Origin: Candidatus Omnitrophota bacterium
Lineage (GTDB): Bacteria; Omnitrophota; Gorgyraeia; Tantalellales; Tantalellaceae
Assembly: GCA_030617085.1 (NCBI GenBank)
Contig: JAUWWB010000083.1
Coordinates: 1 to 5,209, forward strand
Direction: 5' to 3'
Length of the DNA stretch: 5,209 nt
Part shown: positions 1 through 4,947 of the stretch, in pieces
Position numbering within the stretch: the stretch's first letter is position 1
How the letters are laid out: the number at the start of each line of letters is the position of its first letter
Program-made: the position numbers and the translations under genes
Notes under the pieces: model-generated
What the model saw: only the letters and a program-made list of their open reading frames with translations
The model's database searches: none
Told to the model about the DNA's origin: nothing

Positions 1-21
1 CGCCCATTACGAACAATTTTG

Positions 22-54
22 CATTTTGATATGTCATTTTGATATTTGATATTT
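22..54. repeat. AT-rich short direct repeats upstream of the lipoprotein gene
   Basis: CATTTTGATAT occurs twice (22-32 and 35-45), and TTGATATTT recurs at 39-47 and 46-54, giving a run of overlapping AT-rich units. The surrounding 11-72 is almost pure A/T, in contrast to the GC-rich genes. It could hold the promoter of the lipoprotein gene, but no -35/-10 pair stands out enough to call. It may equally be a member of a dispersed AT-rich intergenic repeat family; that is inference, as only one locus is visible. Confidence 0.45.
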
Positions 55-83
55 AATTTTTAATTTACTAAAAGGGGGTCAAC

Positions 84-770
84 ATGCGGGGGCAAAGGTT
101 TTCTCTGTTGGGCGTGGCGGTGATTGCCGCGCTGAGTTTGATGGTTTCGGGCTGCGCGGTGAACTTTTATAAACAGAGTCCGCGCAGTAAAGAAAGGATC
201 GTGGAGCTGGAAGCGAAGATCGGCGACCTCGAAGCGCAGCGGGCGCGGGAACATCAAAGCTTTGAGGAAGCCAAACGGATGCTGGAGCAAAGGCTGCGCG
301 GCAGGATCGCCGATGAAAGCGTATCCCTGGAGATGGACGAGCGCGGGCTGGTCATAATATTGTCCGATGATATCCTGTTCGATTCGGGAAAGGCCGAGGT
401 GAACGAGGAAGGGTACGGTATCCTTGAGGAAGTCGCCGCGATACTGAACAAGAAGATCCCGGGCAAGGACATCGGCATCAGCGGCCATACCGATAACGTG
501 CCCATTAAGCATTCTCAGTGGAAGTCCAATTGGGAGCTTTCGACCGCGCGGGCGACCAACGTGCTGCACTATCTTGTCGAAAGGGGGATATCCCCGGAGA
601 AACTGTCGGCTACCGGGTATGGGGAGCATCGGCCGATAACCTCTAACGCCACCGTGGAAGGGCGCGCCAAGAACCGGAGGGTCGAGATCGCGATCCTGCC
701 TGAATTCGAGAAAAAAAGACAGGAGGGCATAAGCGAAGCCAGAGGCGCGGAACAAGAGTTCGTGAAATAA
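84..770 (+). CDS. OmpA/MotB-domain outer-membrane lipoprotein
   Basis: A 228-residue lipoprotein predicted to tether the outer membrane to peptidoglycan. Residues 1-23 form a signal peptide (basic MRGQR, hydrophobic LLGVAVIAALSLM) ending in a VSGC lipobox, so Cys24 would be lipidated by the Lgt/Lsp pathway. Residues 35-75 are charged and heptad-like, probably a coiled coil. Residues 80-205 are an OmpA C-terminal domain: ILFDSGKAEV (97-106), GHTDNVPI (134-141), SNWELSTARA (148-157) and GRAKNRRVEI (193-202). Asp137 and Arg156 match the pair that binds diaminopimelate in OmpA-family proteins. The insert between them (KHSQWKSNW) is of the MotB/YiaD type rather than the shorter Pal type. A charged tail follows (206-228). 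The ATG follows an AGGGGG ribosome site (73-78) at 5 bases. Exact orthology to Pal, YiaD or another subfamily is not clear, so no symbol is given. A terminator follows, so it is probably transcribed separately from uppS. Confidence 0.93.
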   Translation: MRGQRFSLLGVAVIAALSLMVSGCAVNFYKQSPRSKERIVELEAKIGDLEAQRAREHQSFEEAKRMLEQRLRGRIADESVSLEMDERGLVIILSDDILFDSGKAEVNEEGYGILEEVAAILNKKIPGKDIGISGHTDNVPIKHSQWKSNWELSTARATNVLHYLVERGISPEKLSATGYGEHRPITSNATVEGRAKNRRVEIAILPEFEKKRQEGISEARGAEQEFVK

Positions 771-802
771 GGGTGTGATTTTGATCTTGCGAAATATCTG
801 AT

Positions 803-841
803 AGCCGGAGAGTAGAGGCACGTCCTCTACTCTCTGCTTTT
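803..841 (+). terminator. Intrinsic terminator after the lipoprotein gene
   Basis: A perfect 11-bp stem (808-818 GAGAGTAGAGG with 824-834) encloses a 5-base loop CACGT. It is extended by a G-T and a C-G pair and, across one bulged C, by an AG/CT pair. It is followed by TTTT at 838-841. It begins about 33 bases after the stop codon, the usual place for a rho-independent terminator. The U-tract is short and the stem only moderately GC-rich, so read-through is possible. There is no T-run on the opposite strand, so it acts on the + strand only. Confidence 0.7.
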
Positions 842-885
842 AGAGGTGATGTCAAAAATTGCATGAAAAGCGGGAGAATTAATGA

Positions 886-1007
886 AACCACAGAGACCAC
901 AGAAATGAAACCACAGAGGACACAGAGGGGAAGGACAAATTTAAAATCTATTGTAAAATATTTTCTCTGTGACCTCCGTGAACTTCTCTGTGACCTCTGT
1001 GGTTTTT
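886..1007. repeat. CACAGAG-type imperfect inverted repeat
   Basis: The left arm (about 886-929) contains several CACAGAG-type units such as ACCACAGAG and CCACAGAGGACACAGAGG. The right arm (about 964-1007) carries the complementary CTCTGTGACCTC units and ends in CTCTGTGGTT. The arms are about 45 bases each, pair with mismatches and small indels, and enclose an AT-rich loop of about 34 bases. Repeats of this CACAGAG type are common intergenic elements in environmental bacterial genomes (general knowledge, not searched). The right arm runs into eight T residues (1003-1010), so the transcript could form a terminator-like structure just before uppS. Short open frames across it are translations of the repeat and have no recognisable protein features. 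Confidence 0.85.
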
Positions 1008-1026
1008 TTTGGATAAAGGGGAACAC

Positions 1027-1725
1027 ATGCGTAAACTGCCAGAACATATCGCAATAGTCATGGACGGCAACGGCAGGTGGGCGAGAAAAAGGAACCTTCC
1101 CAGGATAATGGGGCACCGTTCCGGGGCGAAAACGGTCGATGCCATAACCGCCTCCTGCGCCCGGCTTGGAATAAAAGCCCTTACGCTGTACACCTTTTCT
1201 TCGGAAAACTGGAAGCGCCCGGAGAAAGAAGTAAGCGCCCTCATGGACCTGTTCGACCGGGCCTTGAGGGAAAACGCGGCGAAGCTGAAAGAGAATAACA
1301 TAAGGTTCAACGTGATAGGCCGGTCGGACGGCCTCCGGCCGTCCTTAAGCGCCGCGCTCCGCCGCGTCATGGAGGAGACATCCGGAAACTCCGGGATGAT
1401 CCTGACGCTGGCCCTGAATTACGGCGGCAGGCAGGAGATACTCGACGCCGCGAAAGCCGTTTGCGAAAAACACAGCGCCTCCGGCGCGGATATGTCGTCC
1501 CTGGCGGAGGAAGAATTCGAAAAGTTCCTTTACACCGGCGGCCTCCCGGACCCGGACCTGGTCATCCGCACCAGCGGAGAAACGCGCCTGAGCAATTTTC
1601 TTTTATGGCAGTCGGCTTATTCCGAGTTTTACGTGACGGATACTCTGTGGCCCGATTTCAATACCGCTGAACTTGAAAAAGCTCTGGAGGAATATGGGAA
1701 GCGCGACAGGAGATTCGGTGGATAA
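1027..1725 (+). CDS. uppS: Undecaprenyl diphosphate synthase (cis-prenyltransferase)
   Basis: Condenses IPP units onto farnesyl diphosphate in cis to make the C55 undecaprenyl diphosphate carrier for peptidoglycan and surface glycans; a peripheral cytoplasmic enzyme. At 232 residues it is at the short end of the usual range. The family signatures are intact: MDGNGRWA (12-19, with catalytic Asp13), GHRSGAKT (29-36), YTFSSENWKRP (55-65), NYGGR (131-135) and the C-terminal block PDPDLVIRTSGETRLSNFLL (174-193), followed by WQ and by Glu200 at the position that binds Mg2+. The ATG at 1027 is chosen because AAGGGG (1016-1021) lies 5 bases before it and MRKLPEHIAIVMDGNG is the usual N-terminus; an in-frame TTG at 1009 would sit in the T-run of the preceding repeat. 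The 3' end overlaps cdsA by 8 bases, suggesting translational coupling. It is the first gene of the envelope/isoprenoid cluster here. Confidence 0.97.
   Translation: MRKLPEHIAIVMDGNGRWARKRNLPRIMGHRSGAKTVDAITASCARLGIKALTLYTFSSENWKRPEKEVSALMDLFDRALRENAAKLKENNIRFNVIGRSDGLRPSLSAALRRVMEETSGNSGMILTLALNYGGRQEILDAAKAVCEKHSASGADMSSLAEEEFEKFLYTGGLPDPDLVIRTSGETRLSNFLLWQSAYSEFYVTDTLWPDFNTAELEKALEEYGKRDRRFGG
1708..1712 (+). promoter_or_regulatory. Ribosome binding site deciding the cdsA start
   Basis: AGGAG inside the last codons of uppS lies 5 bases before a GTG at 1718. A competing ATG at 1694 has GGAGG (1686-1690) only 3 bases away. The GTG is favoured because it gives the short N-terminus (DKLLRRAIVSL) typical of CdsA and the smaller overlap with uppS. 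Confidence 0.5.
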
Positions 1726-2533
1726 GCTCCTCCGGAGGGCGATCGTCAGCCTGGTCCTGGTCCTGATCGTGGCAGCGGTCATATACCTGTTCCCGGACTG
1801 GCTGTTCTGTCTGGTTATCGCGTTATTCGTGGTCCTCGGACAGTTTGAGTTTTTTCGCATGGTCAAGAACAGGGGGATATTTGTCTACAAGTATTTTGGA
1901 GCGGTCATCGGGGGGCTTATCCCCGTCGTTATATTCATGGGGAACAGCCTGCCCGCTTTGAAAAACCTTGAACCGCTCCTGATCGTCGCGGCAAGCCTTC
2001 TGGCCTTTACTTTGCAGTTCCTCCGCCGCGATAACGCGCGCGACCATCTTCTCAGCGTGGCGCTCACCCTGTTCTCGCTTTTCTACATAGGCTGGTTTTT
2101 CTCTTTTTTCGTGAAGCTGAAGCTGCTGGCGAACGGGGCGAACCTCGTGGCCTTTGTCATTCTTGTTACCAAAAGCGCTGATATCGGGGCGTATCTTATC
2201 GGCAGGGGTTTCGGAAAAAGCGAGCTCATTCCCAGGATCAGCCCTAAAAAGACCAAAGAGGGCACCGTCGGAGGGATGTTAACGGGCCTGGTGATCGCAC
2301 TGGCACTTGGCAGGTTCCTTACGGGCTTTTCGCTGCCGCATCTTTTCGCGCTCGGGATTATCCTGGCGACGCTGGGACAGGCGGGGGACCTGGCCGAAAG
2401 CCTTATAAAGAGGGATTGCAAGGTAAAAGATTCAGGCACTTGCCTCGCCGGCATCGGCGGTGTCCTGGACCTGATAGACAGCCTGCTGTTTACGGTCCCG
2501 GTGTTTTATTTTTACGTGAAGGCGTTTTTGTAG
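1718..2533 (+). CDS. cdsA: Phosphatidate cytidylyltransferase (CDP-diacylglycerol synthase)
   Basis: Converts phosphatidic acid and CTP to CDP-diacylglycerol, the precursor of membrane phospholipids, in the inner membrane. From the GTG start it has 271 residues, the usual family length, with about eight hydrophobic segments spread from residue 8 to 270. Family blocks seen: DIGAYLIGRGFGKSELIPRI (155-174) followed by SPKKTKEG (175-182), LGQAGDLAES (219-228), and the C-terminal signature beginning SLIKRDCKVKDSG (228-240) and ending GGVLDLIDS (247-255). Three signature positions differ from the textbook pattern: Ala244 for Pro/Gly, Ile246 for His and Leu252 for Arg. The conserved Asp238, Asp251 and Asp254 are present, so activity is likely. 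An ATG at 1694 is an alternative start adding 8 residues. The TAG stop belongs to an intergenic repeat that begins at 2530. It sits between uppS and dxr, the usual order of this cluster. Confidence 0.93.
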   Translation: MDKLLRRAIVSLVLVLIVAAVIYLFPDWLFCLVIALFVVLGQFEFFRMVKNRGIFVYKYFGAVIGGLIPVVIFMGNSLPALKNLEPLLIVAASLLAFTLQFLRRDNARDHLLSVALTLFSLFYIGWFFSFFVKLKLLANGANLVAFVILVTKSADIGAYLIGRGFGKSELIPRISPKKTKEGTVGGMLTGLVIALALGRFLTGFSLPHLFALGIILATLGQAGDLAESLIKRDCKVKDSGTCLAGIGGVLDLIDSLLFTVPVFYFYVKAFL

Positions 2534-2556
2534 GGGCAGGCCCCTGTGCCTGCCCC
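2530..2556. repeat. GTAGGGGC-type palindromic repeat, copy 1
   Basis: Starts GTAGGGGCAGG and ends CCTGCCCC; the arms GGGGCAGG (2533-2540) and CCTGCCCC (2549-2556) pair perfectly over 8 bp around the loop CCCCTGTG. Its first 26 bases are identical to 4872-4897. The TAG at 2531-2533 is the stop codon of cdsA. No T-tract follows, so it is not a convincing terminator here. Confidence 0.9.
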
Positions 2557-2567
2557 TTGCCCTCGTT

Positions 2568-2627
2568 TGTCATCCTGAGCGAAGCGAAGGATCTATGCGG
2601 AGATCCTTCGCTTCGCTCAGGATGACA
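2568..2627. repeat. Long perfect hairpin repeat (CATCCTGAGCGAAGCGAAGG type)
   Basis: Two 27-base arms (2568-2594 and 2601-2627) are exact reverse complements and enclose the 6-base loop ATGCGG. The left arm contains CATCCTGAGCGAAGCGAAGG and the right arm the complement. Elements with this core are known as abundant intergenic palindromes in many unrelated bacterial genomes (general knowledge, not searched). There is no T-tract on either side, so it is not an ordinary terminator. It lies only 11 bases after copy 1 of the GTAGGGGC repeat, and together they fill most of the cdsA-dxr gap. It encodes no protein. Confidence 0.95.
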
Positions 2628-2671
2628 GGGGCGGCGGATAGTCCGTAGTGAATGGAACAAAACGGGGTTTT

Positions 2672-3814
2672 ATGAAAGACATCATACTTCTGGGATCGAC
2701 CGGGTCTGTTGGGGGGAATGTGCTGGATGTGGTGAGGCGGCATCCTGACAGGTTTCGCGTTAAGGCCATTTTCAGCAACGAGAATATTTCATTGCTTGCC
2801 GAACAGGCGGAAGAATTCAAGCCGGAGGTCGTCGCCCTCGGGAACGAGCGGCTTTATTCCGATCTGAAGGGCAGCGCCCCGGAGGGGGCCAGGGTCCTTT
2901 GCGGCGCGGAAAGCCTTGAGTTGCTGGCCGGCGAAGAACCGGCGGACATGGTTTTCATGGCCGTCTCCGGCACGGCCGCCCTCAGGCCGCTTGTCGCCGC
3001 GCTAAAGGCGGGAAGGACCATCGCCCTCGCGAGCAAGGAGCCCGTCGTCAGCGCCGGGATGATCATAAGAAGGCTCGCGGAAGAGAACTCCGCCCGCATC
3101 CTGCCCGTTGACAGCGAACACAGCGCGATCATGCAGTGCCTCACCGGCAGGAAGATGGAAGAGGTGCGCACCCTGTACATAACGGGCACCGGGGGGCCGC
3201 TTAAAGACAAAAAGGAAGAGGAGTTCGATTCCCTCTCCATAGACCAGGTCCTCGCGCATCCCAGGTGGGACATGGGGCGGAAGATAACCGTCGACTCCGC
3301 GACGCTCATGAACAAGGCGCTGGAGATCATAGAGGCGCGGTGGCTTTTCGAGGTGCCGCCGGAGAAGATAAAAGTCGTTATCCACCCGGAGGCGATCATC
3401 CATTCCATGGTGGAATTTATCGACGGGACCATCAGCGCCAGCCTGTTTTGCCCGGACATGCGGTTCCCCATACTGAGGGCGCTGTCGTACCCCGCCGTGG
3501 TTGCCAGCGACCTGCCCAGGGTGGATTTCGGCGCGATAAGGGACCTTTCGTTCTCGGAGCCGGATACAAAAAAGTTTCCCGCGCTTGAGCTGGCCTTCGA
3601 GGTCCTCCGCACGGGAGGGACCATGCCCGCCGTGCTGAACGGCGCGGACGAGGCGGCCGTGAAATTGTTCCTTGATGGCAGGATCAAGTTCACGGATATA
3701 GTTAAGCTGGTGACGGAGGTCATCGAAAGGCACAGCACGATAGACGACCCGTCGCTGGAGGATATAATGGATTCGGAAAAATGGGCGGCTGAGGAGGTGA
3801 GACGGACGTGTTGA
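2672..3814 (+). CDS. dxr: 1-deoxy-D-xylulose 5-phosphate reductoisomerase
   Basis: Second enzyme of the MEP pathway: rearranges and reduces DXP to MEP with NADPH and a divalent metal, in the cytoplasm; the family target of fosmidomycin. It has 380 residues, normal length. The Rossmann motif GSTGSVGGNVLDVV is at 8-21. Metal ligands are Asp147 and Glu149 (PVDSEHSAI, 145-153) and Glu218. The mobile-loop block HPRWDMGRKI (196-205) and VDSATLMNKALEIIEA (207-222) carry His196, Trp199, Met201, Ser209, Asn214 and Lys215. Unusual substitutions: ASKEP (120-124) where ANKE is usual, GTGGPL (172-177) where GSGGPF is usual, NKAL for NKGL, and NGADE (323-327) for NAANE. The ATG at 2672 follows a weak GGGG (2664-2667) and gives the canonical N-terminus; a GTG at 2648 would add 8 residues. 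It overlaps rseP by 7 bases, with the rseP ribosome site inside its last codons. Confidence 0.96.
   Translation: MKDIILLGSTGSVGGNVLDVVRRHPDRFRVKAIFSNENISLLAEQAEEFKPEVVALGNERLYSDLKGSAPEGARVLCGAESLELLAGEEPADMVFMAVSGTAALRPLVAALKAGRTIALASKEPVVSAGMIIRRLAEENSARILPVDSEHSAIMQCLTGRKMEEVRTLYITGTGGPLKDKKEEEFDSLSIDQVLAHPRWDMGRKITVDSATLMNKALEIIEARWLFEVPPEKIKVVIHPEAIIHSMVEFIDGTISASLFCPDMRFPILRALSYPAVVASDLPRVDFGAIRDLSFSEPDTKKFPALELAFEVLRTGGTMPAVLNGADEAAVKLFLDGRIKFTDIVKLVTEVIERHSTIDDPSLEDIMDSEKWAAEEVRRTC
3792..3800 (+). promoter_or_regulatory. Strong ribosome binding site for rseP
   Basis: AGGAGGTGA is a full 9-base complement to the usual 16S rRNA 3' end and lies 7 bases before the GTG at 3808. It is inside the dxr coding sequence, where it encodes the Glu-Glu-Val-Arg stretch near the C-terminus. 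It decides the GTG start and suggests that rseP is strongly translated, possibly coupled to dxr. It is the best ribosome site in the window. Confidence 0.8.
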
Positions 3815-4875
3815 CCTGGATCGCGGTGCTGGTCGTTTTCAGCATATTGATATTCATTCACGAGGCCGGTCATCTTTCCGCTGCCAAGAAAGCCGGGATA
3901 GCCGTCGAGGCGTTTTCCATCGGCATGGGCAGGAGGCTTTTCGGCGTGAAGATCGGTGGGACGGATTACCGTATCTCCATGATCCCTTTCGGAGGCTATT
4001 GCAAGATGGCGGGGGAGGACCCCTCCGAAGCCCGCGGGGAGGATTACGAGTTCTCCTCGAAGCCCGTGGGGCACCGTTTCTGGGTAGTTGCCGCGGGATC
4101 CGTAACCAACTACGTTTTCGCTTTTATATTGTTCAGTGTTATCTTCATGATCGGCGTCCCTACGCTGTCGAACGAAGTCGGTGACGTGCTGAAGGATTAT
4201 CCGGCCGCAAGGGCGGGCATACAGGTGGGCGATGAGATCCTGTCCATCAACGGCATAAAGGTCGAATACTGGGAAGATATCGTGGGAACGATCAAAAAGG
4301 AGTCCGCCTCGGGAGGCGCCTTGAACCTTGAGATAATACGCGGGGAAACCTTGTTGGAGTTCGACGTCAAGCCGGATATCTCGCGCGTGAAGAATATCTT
4401 CGGCCAGACCATTTCGCGGCCGATGATAGGCATAGCTCCCGCGAGCAAGATACTTTCCGTCTCTTACGACCCTCTCCGTGCGGTGTACTTCGGGGGCAAA
4501 AGGCTCCTTACGCTTACCGCGATGACGTATAAGGGTATATGGCTTCTTCTGACGGGAGGAATGCCCGTCAAGACTTCCGTTTCGGGGCCTATCGGCATAG
4601 CGCATCTTATAAAGCAGGCGGCGCATCTGGGGATCGTGCCGCTTTTGTTAATAACGGCCCATATAAGCATGGCGCTGGCGATATTCAACCTTCTGCCGTT
4701 CCCCGTGCTCGACGGCGGACACATTATTTTTCTCGCCATAGAAAAAGTGCGGGGAAGGCCCGTGAGCGTAAAGGTGCAGGAGGCGATCACGCAGGTAGCG
4801 CTCATCCTGCTCCTCGCGTTCGTCCTCTTCGTCAGCTGGCAGGACGTGCTCAAGTTTGTGCGGTGGGGGAAGTAG
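3808..4875 (+). CDS. rseP: RseP-family site-2 intramembrane zinc metalloprotease
   Basis: An inner-membrane protease that cuts transmembrane segments; in E. coli RseP cleaves anti-sigma factor RseA and remnant signal peptides, but the substrate here is unknown. It has 355 residues, the usual length for the form with a single PDZ domain (E. coli, with two, is about 450). Transmembrane segment 1 carries the zinc motif HEAGH (18-22). MIPFGGYCKMAGED (58-71) is the conserved membrane-reentrant block. AAGSVTNYVFAF (95-106) corresponds to the GxxxN element of segment 2, with Ser98 where Pro is common. A PDZ domain spans about 118-190 (ARAGIQVGDEILSINGIKV). NLLPFPVLDGGH (294-305) supplies the third zinc ligand, Asp302, and a last membrane segment lies at about 325-345. 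The GTG start follows the strong ribosome site at 3792-3800; a TTG codon comes next. The stop codon is the TAG of an intergenic repeat. Position between dxr and ispG is typical. Confidence 0.96.
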   Translation: MLTWIAVLVVFSILIFIHEAGHLSAAKKAGIAVEAFSIGMGRRLFGVKIGGTDYRISMIPFGGYCKMAGEDPSEARGEDYEFSSKPVGHRFWVVAAGSVTNYVFAFILFSVIFMIGVPTLSNEVGDVLKDYPAARAGIQVGDEILSINGIKVEYWEDIVGTIKKESASGGALNLEIIRGETLLEFDVKPDISRVKNIFGQTISRPMIGIAPASKILSVSYDPLRAVYFGGKRLLTLTAMTYKGIWLLLTGGMPVKTSVSGPIGIAHLIKQAAHLGIVPLLLITAHISMALAIFNLLPFPVLDGGHIIFLAIEKVRGRPVSVKVQEAITQVALILLLAFVLFVSWQDVLKFVRWGK

Positions 4876-4901
4876 GGGCAGGCCCCTGTGCCTGCCCTTT
4901 T
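4872..4901 (+). repeat. GTAGGGGC-type palindromic repeat, copy 2, terminator-like
   Basis: Bases 4872-4897 are identical to 2530-2555. Arms GGGCAGG (4876-4882) and CCTGCCC (4891-4897) pair over 7 bp, and unlike copy 1 the stem is followed directly by TTTT (4898-4901). This gives it the shape of a weak intrinsic terminator between rseP and ispG. Its TAG (4873-4875) is the stop codon of rseP. Confidence 0.9.
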
Positions 4902-4906
4902 GCTCC

Positions 4907-4932
4907 CGGTACCGCGATTCCCGAATCGCCGT
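4907..4932. repeat. Palindromic element before ispG
   Basis: GCGATTC (4914-4920) and GAATCGC (4923-4929) are exact reverse complements around CC, with outer AC/GT pairing (4911-4912 with 4931-4932) across a C-C mismatch. CGGTACCG (4907-4914) is a second, overlapping 8-base palindrome. The element follows copy 2 of the GTAGGGGC repeat almost directly. Short palindromes with a GCGATTC...GAATCGC core are often found in composite intergenic repeats; membership here is inference. It could alternatively be an operator, but no regulator is indicated. Confidence 0.55.
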
Positions 4933-4947
4933 GAACAACGTGATATC

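Noticed and set aside
60..821. 253-codon reverse-strand open frame opposite the lipoprotein gene
   Set aside because: The + strand encodes a signal peptide, lipobox and OmpA domain; the reverse frame is a shadow with no recognisable domain.
931..959. Possible promoter for uppS in the AT-rich loop of the repeat (TAAAAT at 954-959)
   Set aside because: No matching -35 hexamer at a suitable distance; AT-rich sequence gives such -10 matches by chance, so it is not listed as a feature.
863..1057. 64-codon open frame on the + strand across the gap before uppS
   Set aside because: It is a translation of the CACAGAG repeat (TTETTEMKPQRTQRG...LCDLRELLCDLCG), runs into uppS in another frame, and has no ribosome site or protein features.
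643..1116. 157-codon reverse-strand open frame over the lipoprotein end and the repeat
   Set aside because: Its Ser/Arg-rich middle is the reverse translation of the repeat, and its ends are antisense to the lipoprotein gene and uppS.
1326..1344. Hairpin GGACGGCC-TCC-GGCCGTCC inside uppS
   Set aside because: It lies in an ordinary coding stretch (SDGLRPS) of a GC-rich gene; chance plus codon choice explains it, and no T-run follows.
2533..2671. Possible small RNA, riboswitch or CRISPR fragment in the cdsA-dxr gap
   Set aside because: The structure is fully explained by two palindromic repeat elements; there is no repeat-spacer periodicity and no riboswitch motif.
2854..4626. 590-codon reverse-strand open frame opposite dxr and rseP
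   Set aside because: It is a long antisense shadow in GC-rich coding sequence; dxr and rseP on the + strand have full family motifs, and the reverse protein shows none.
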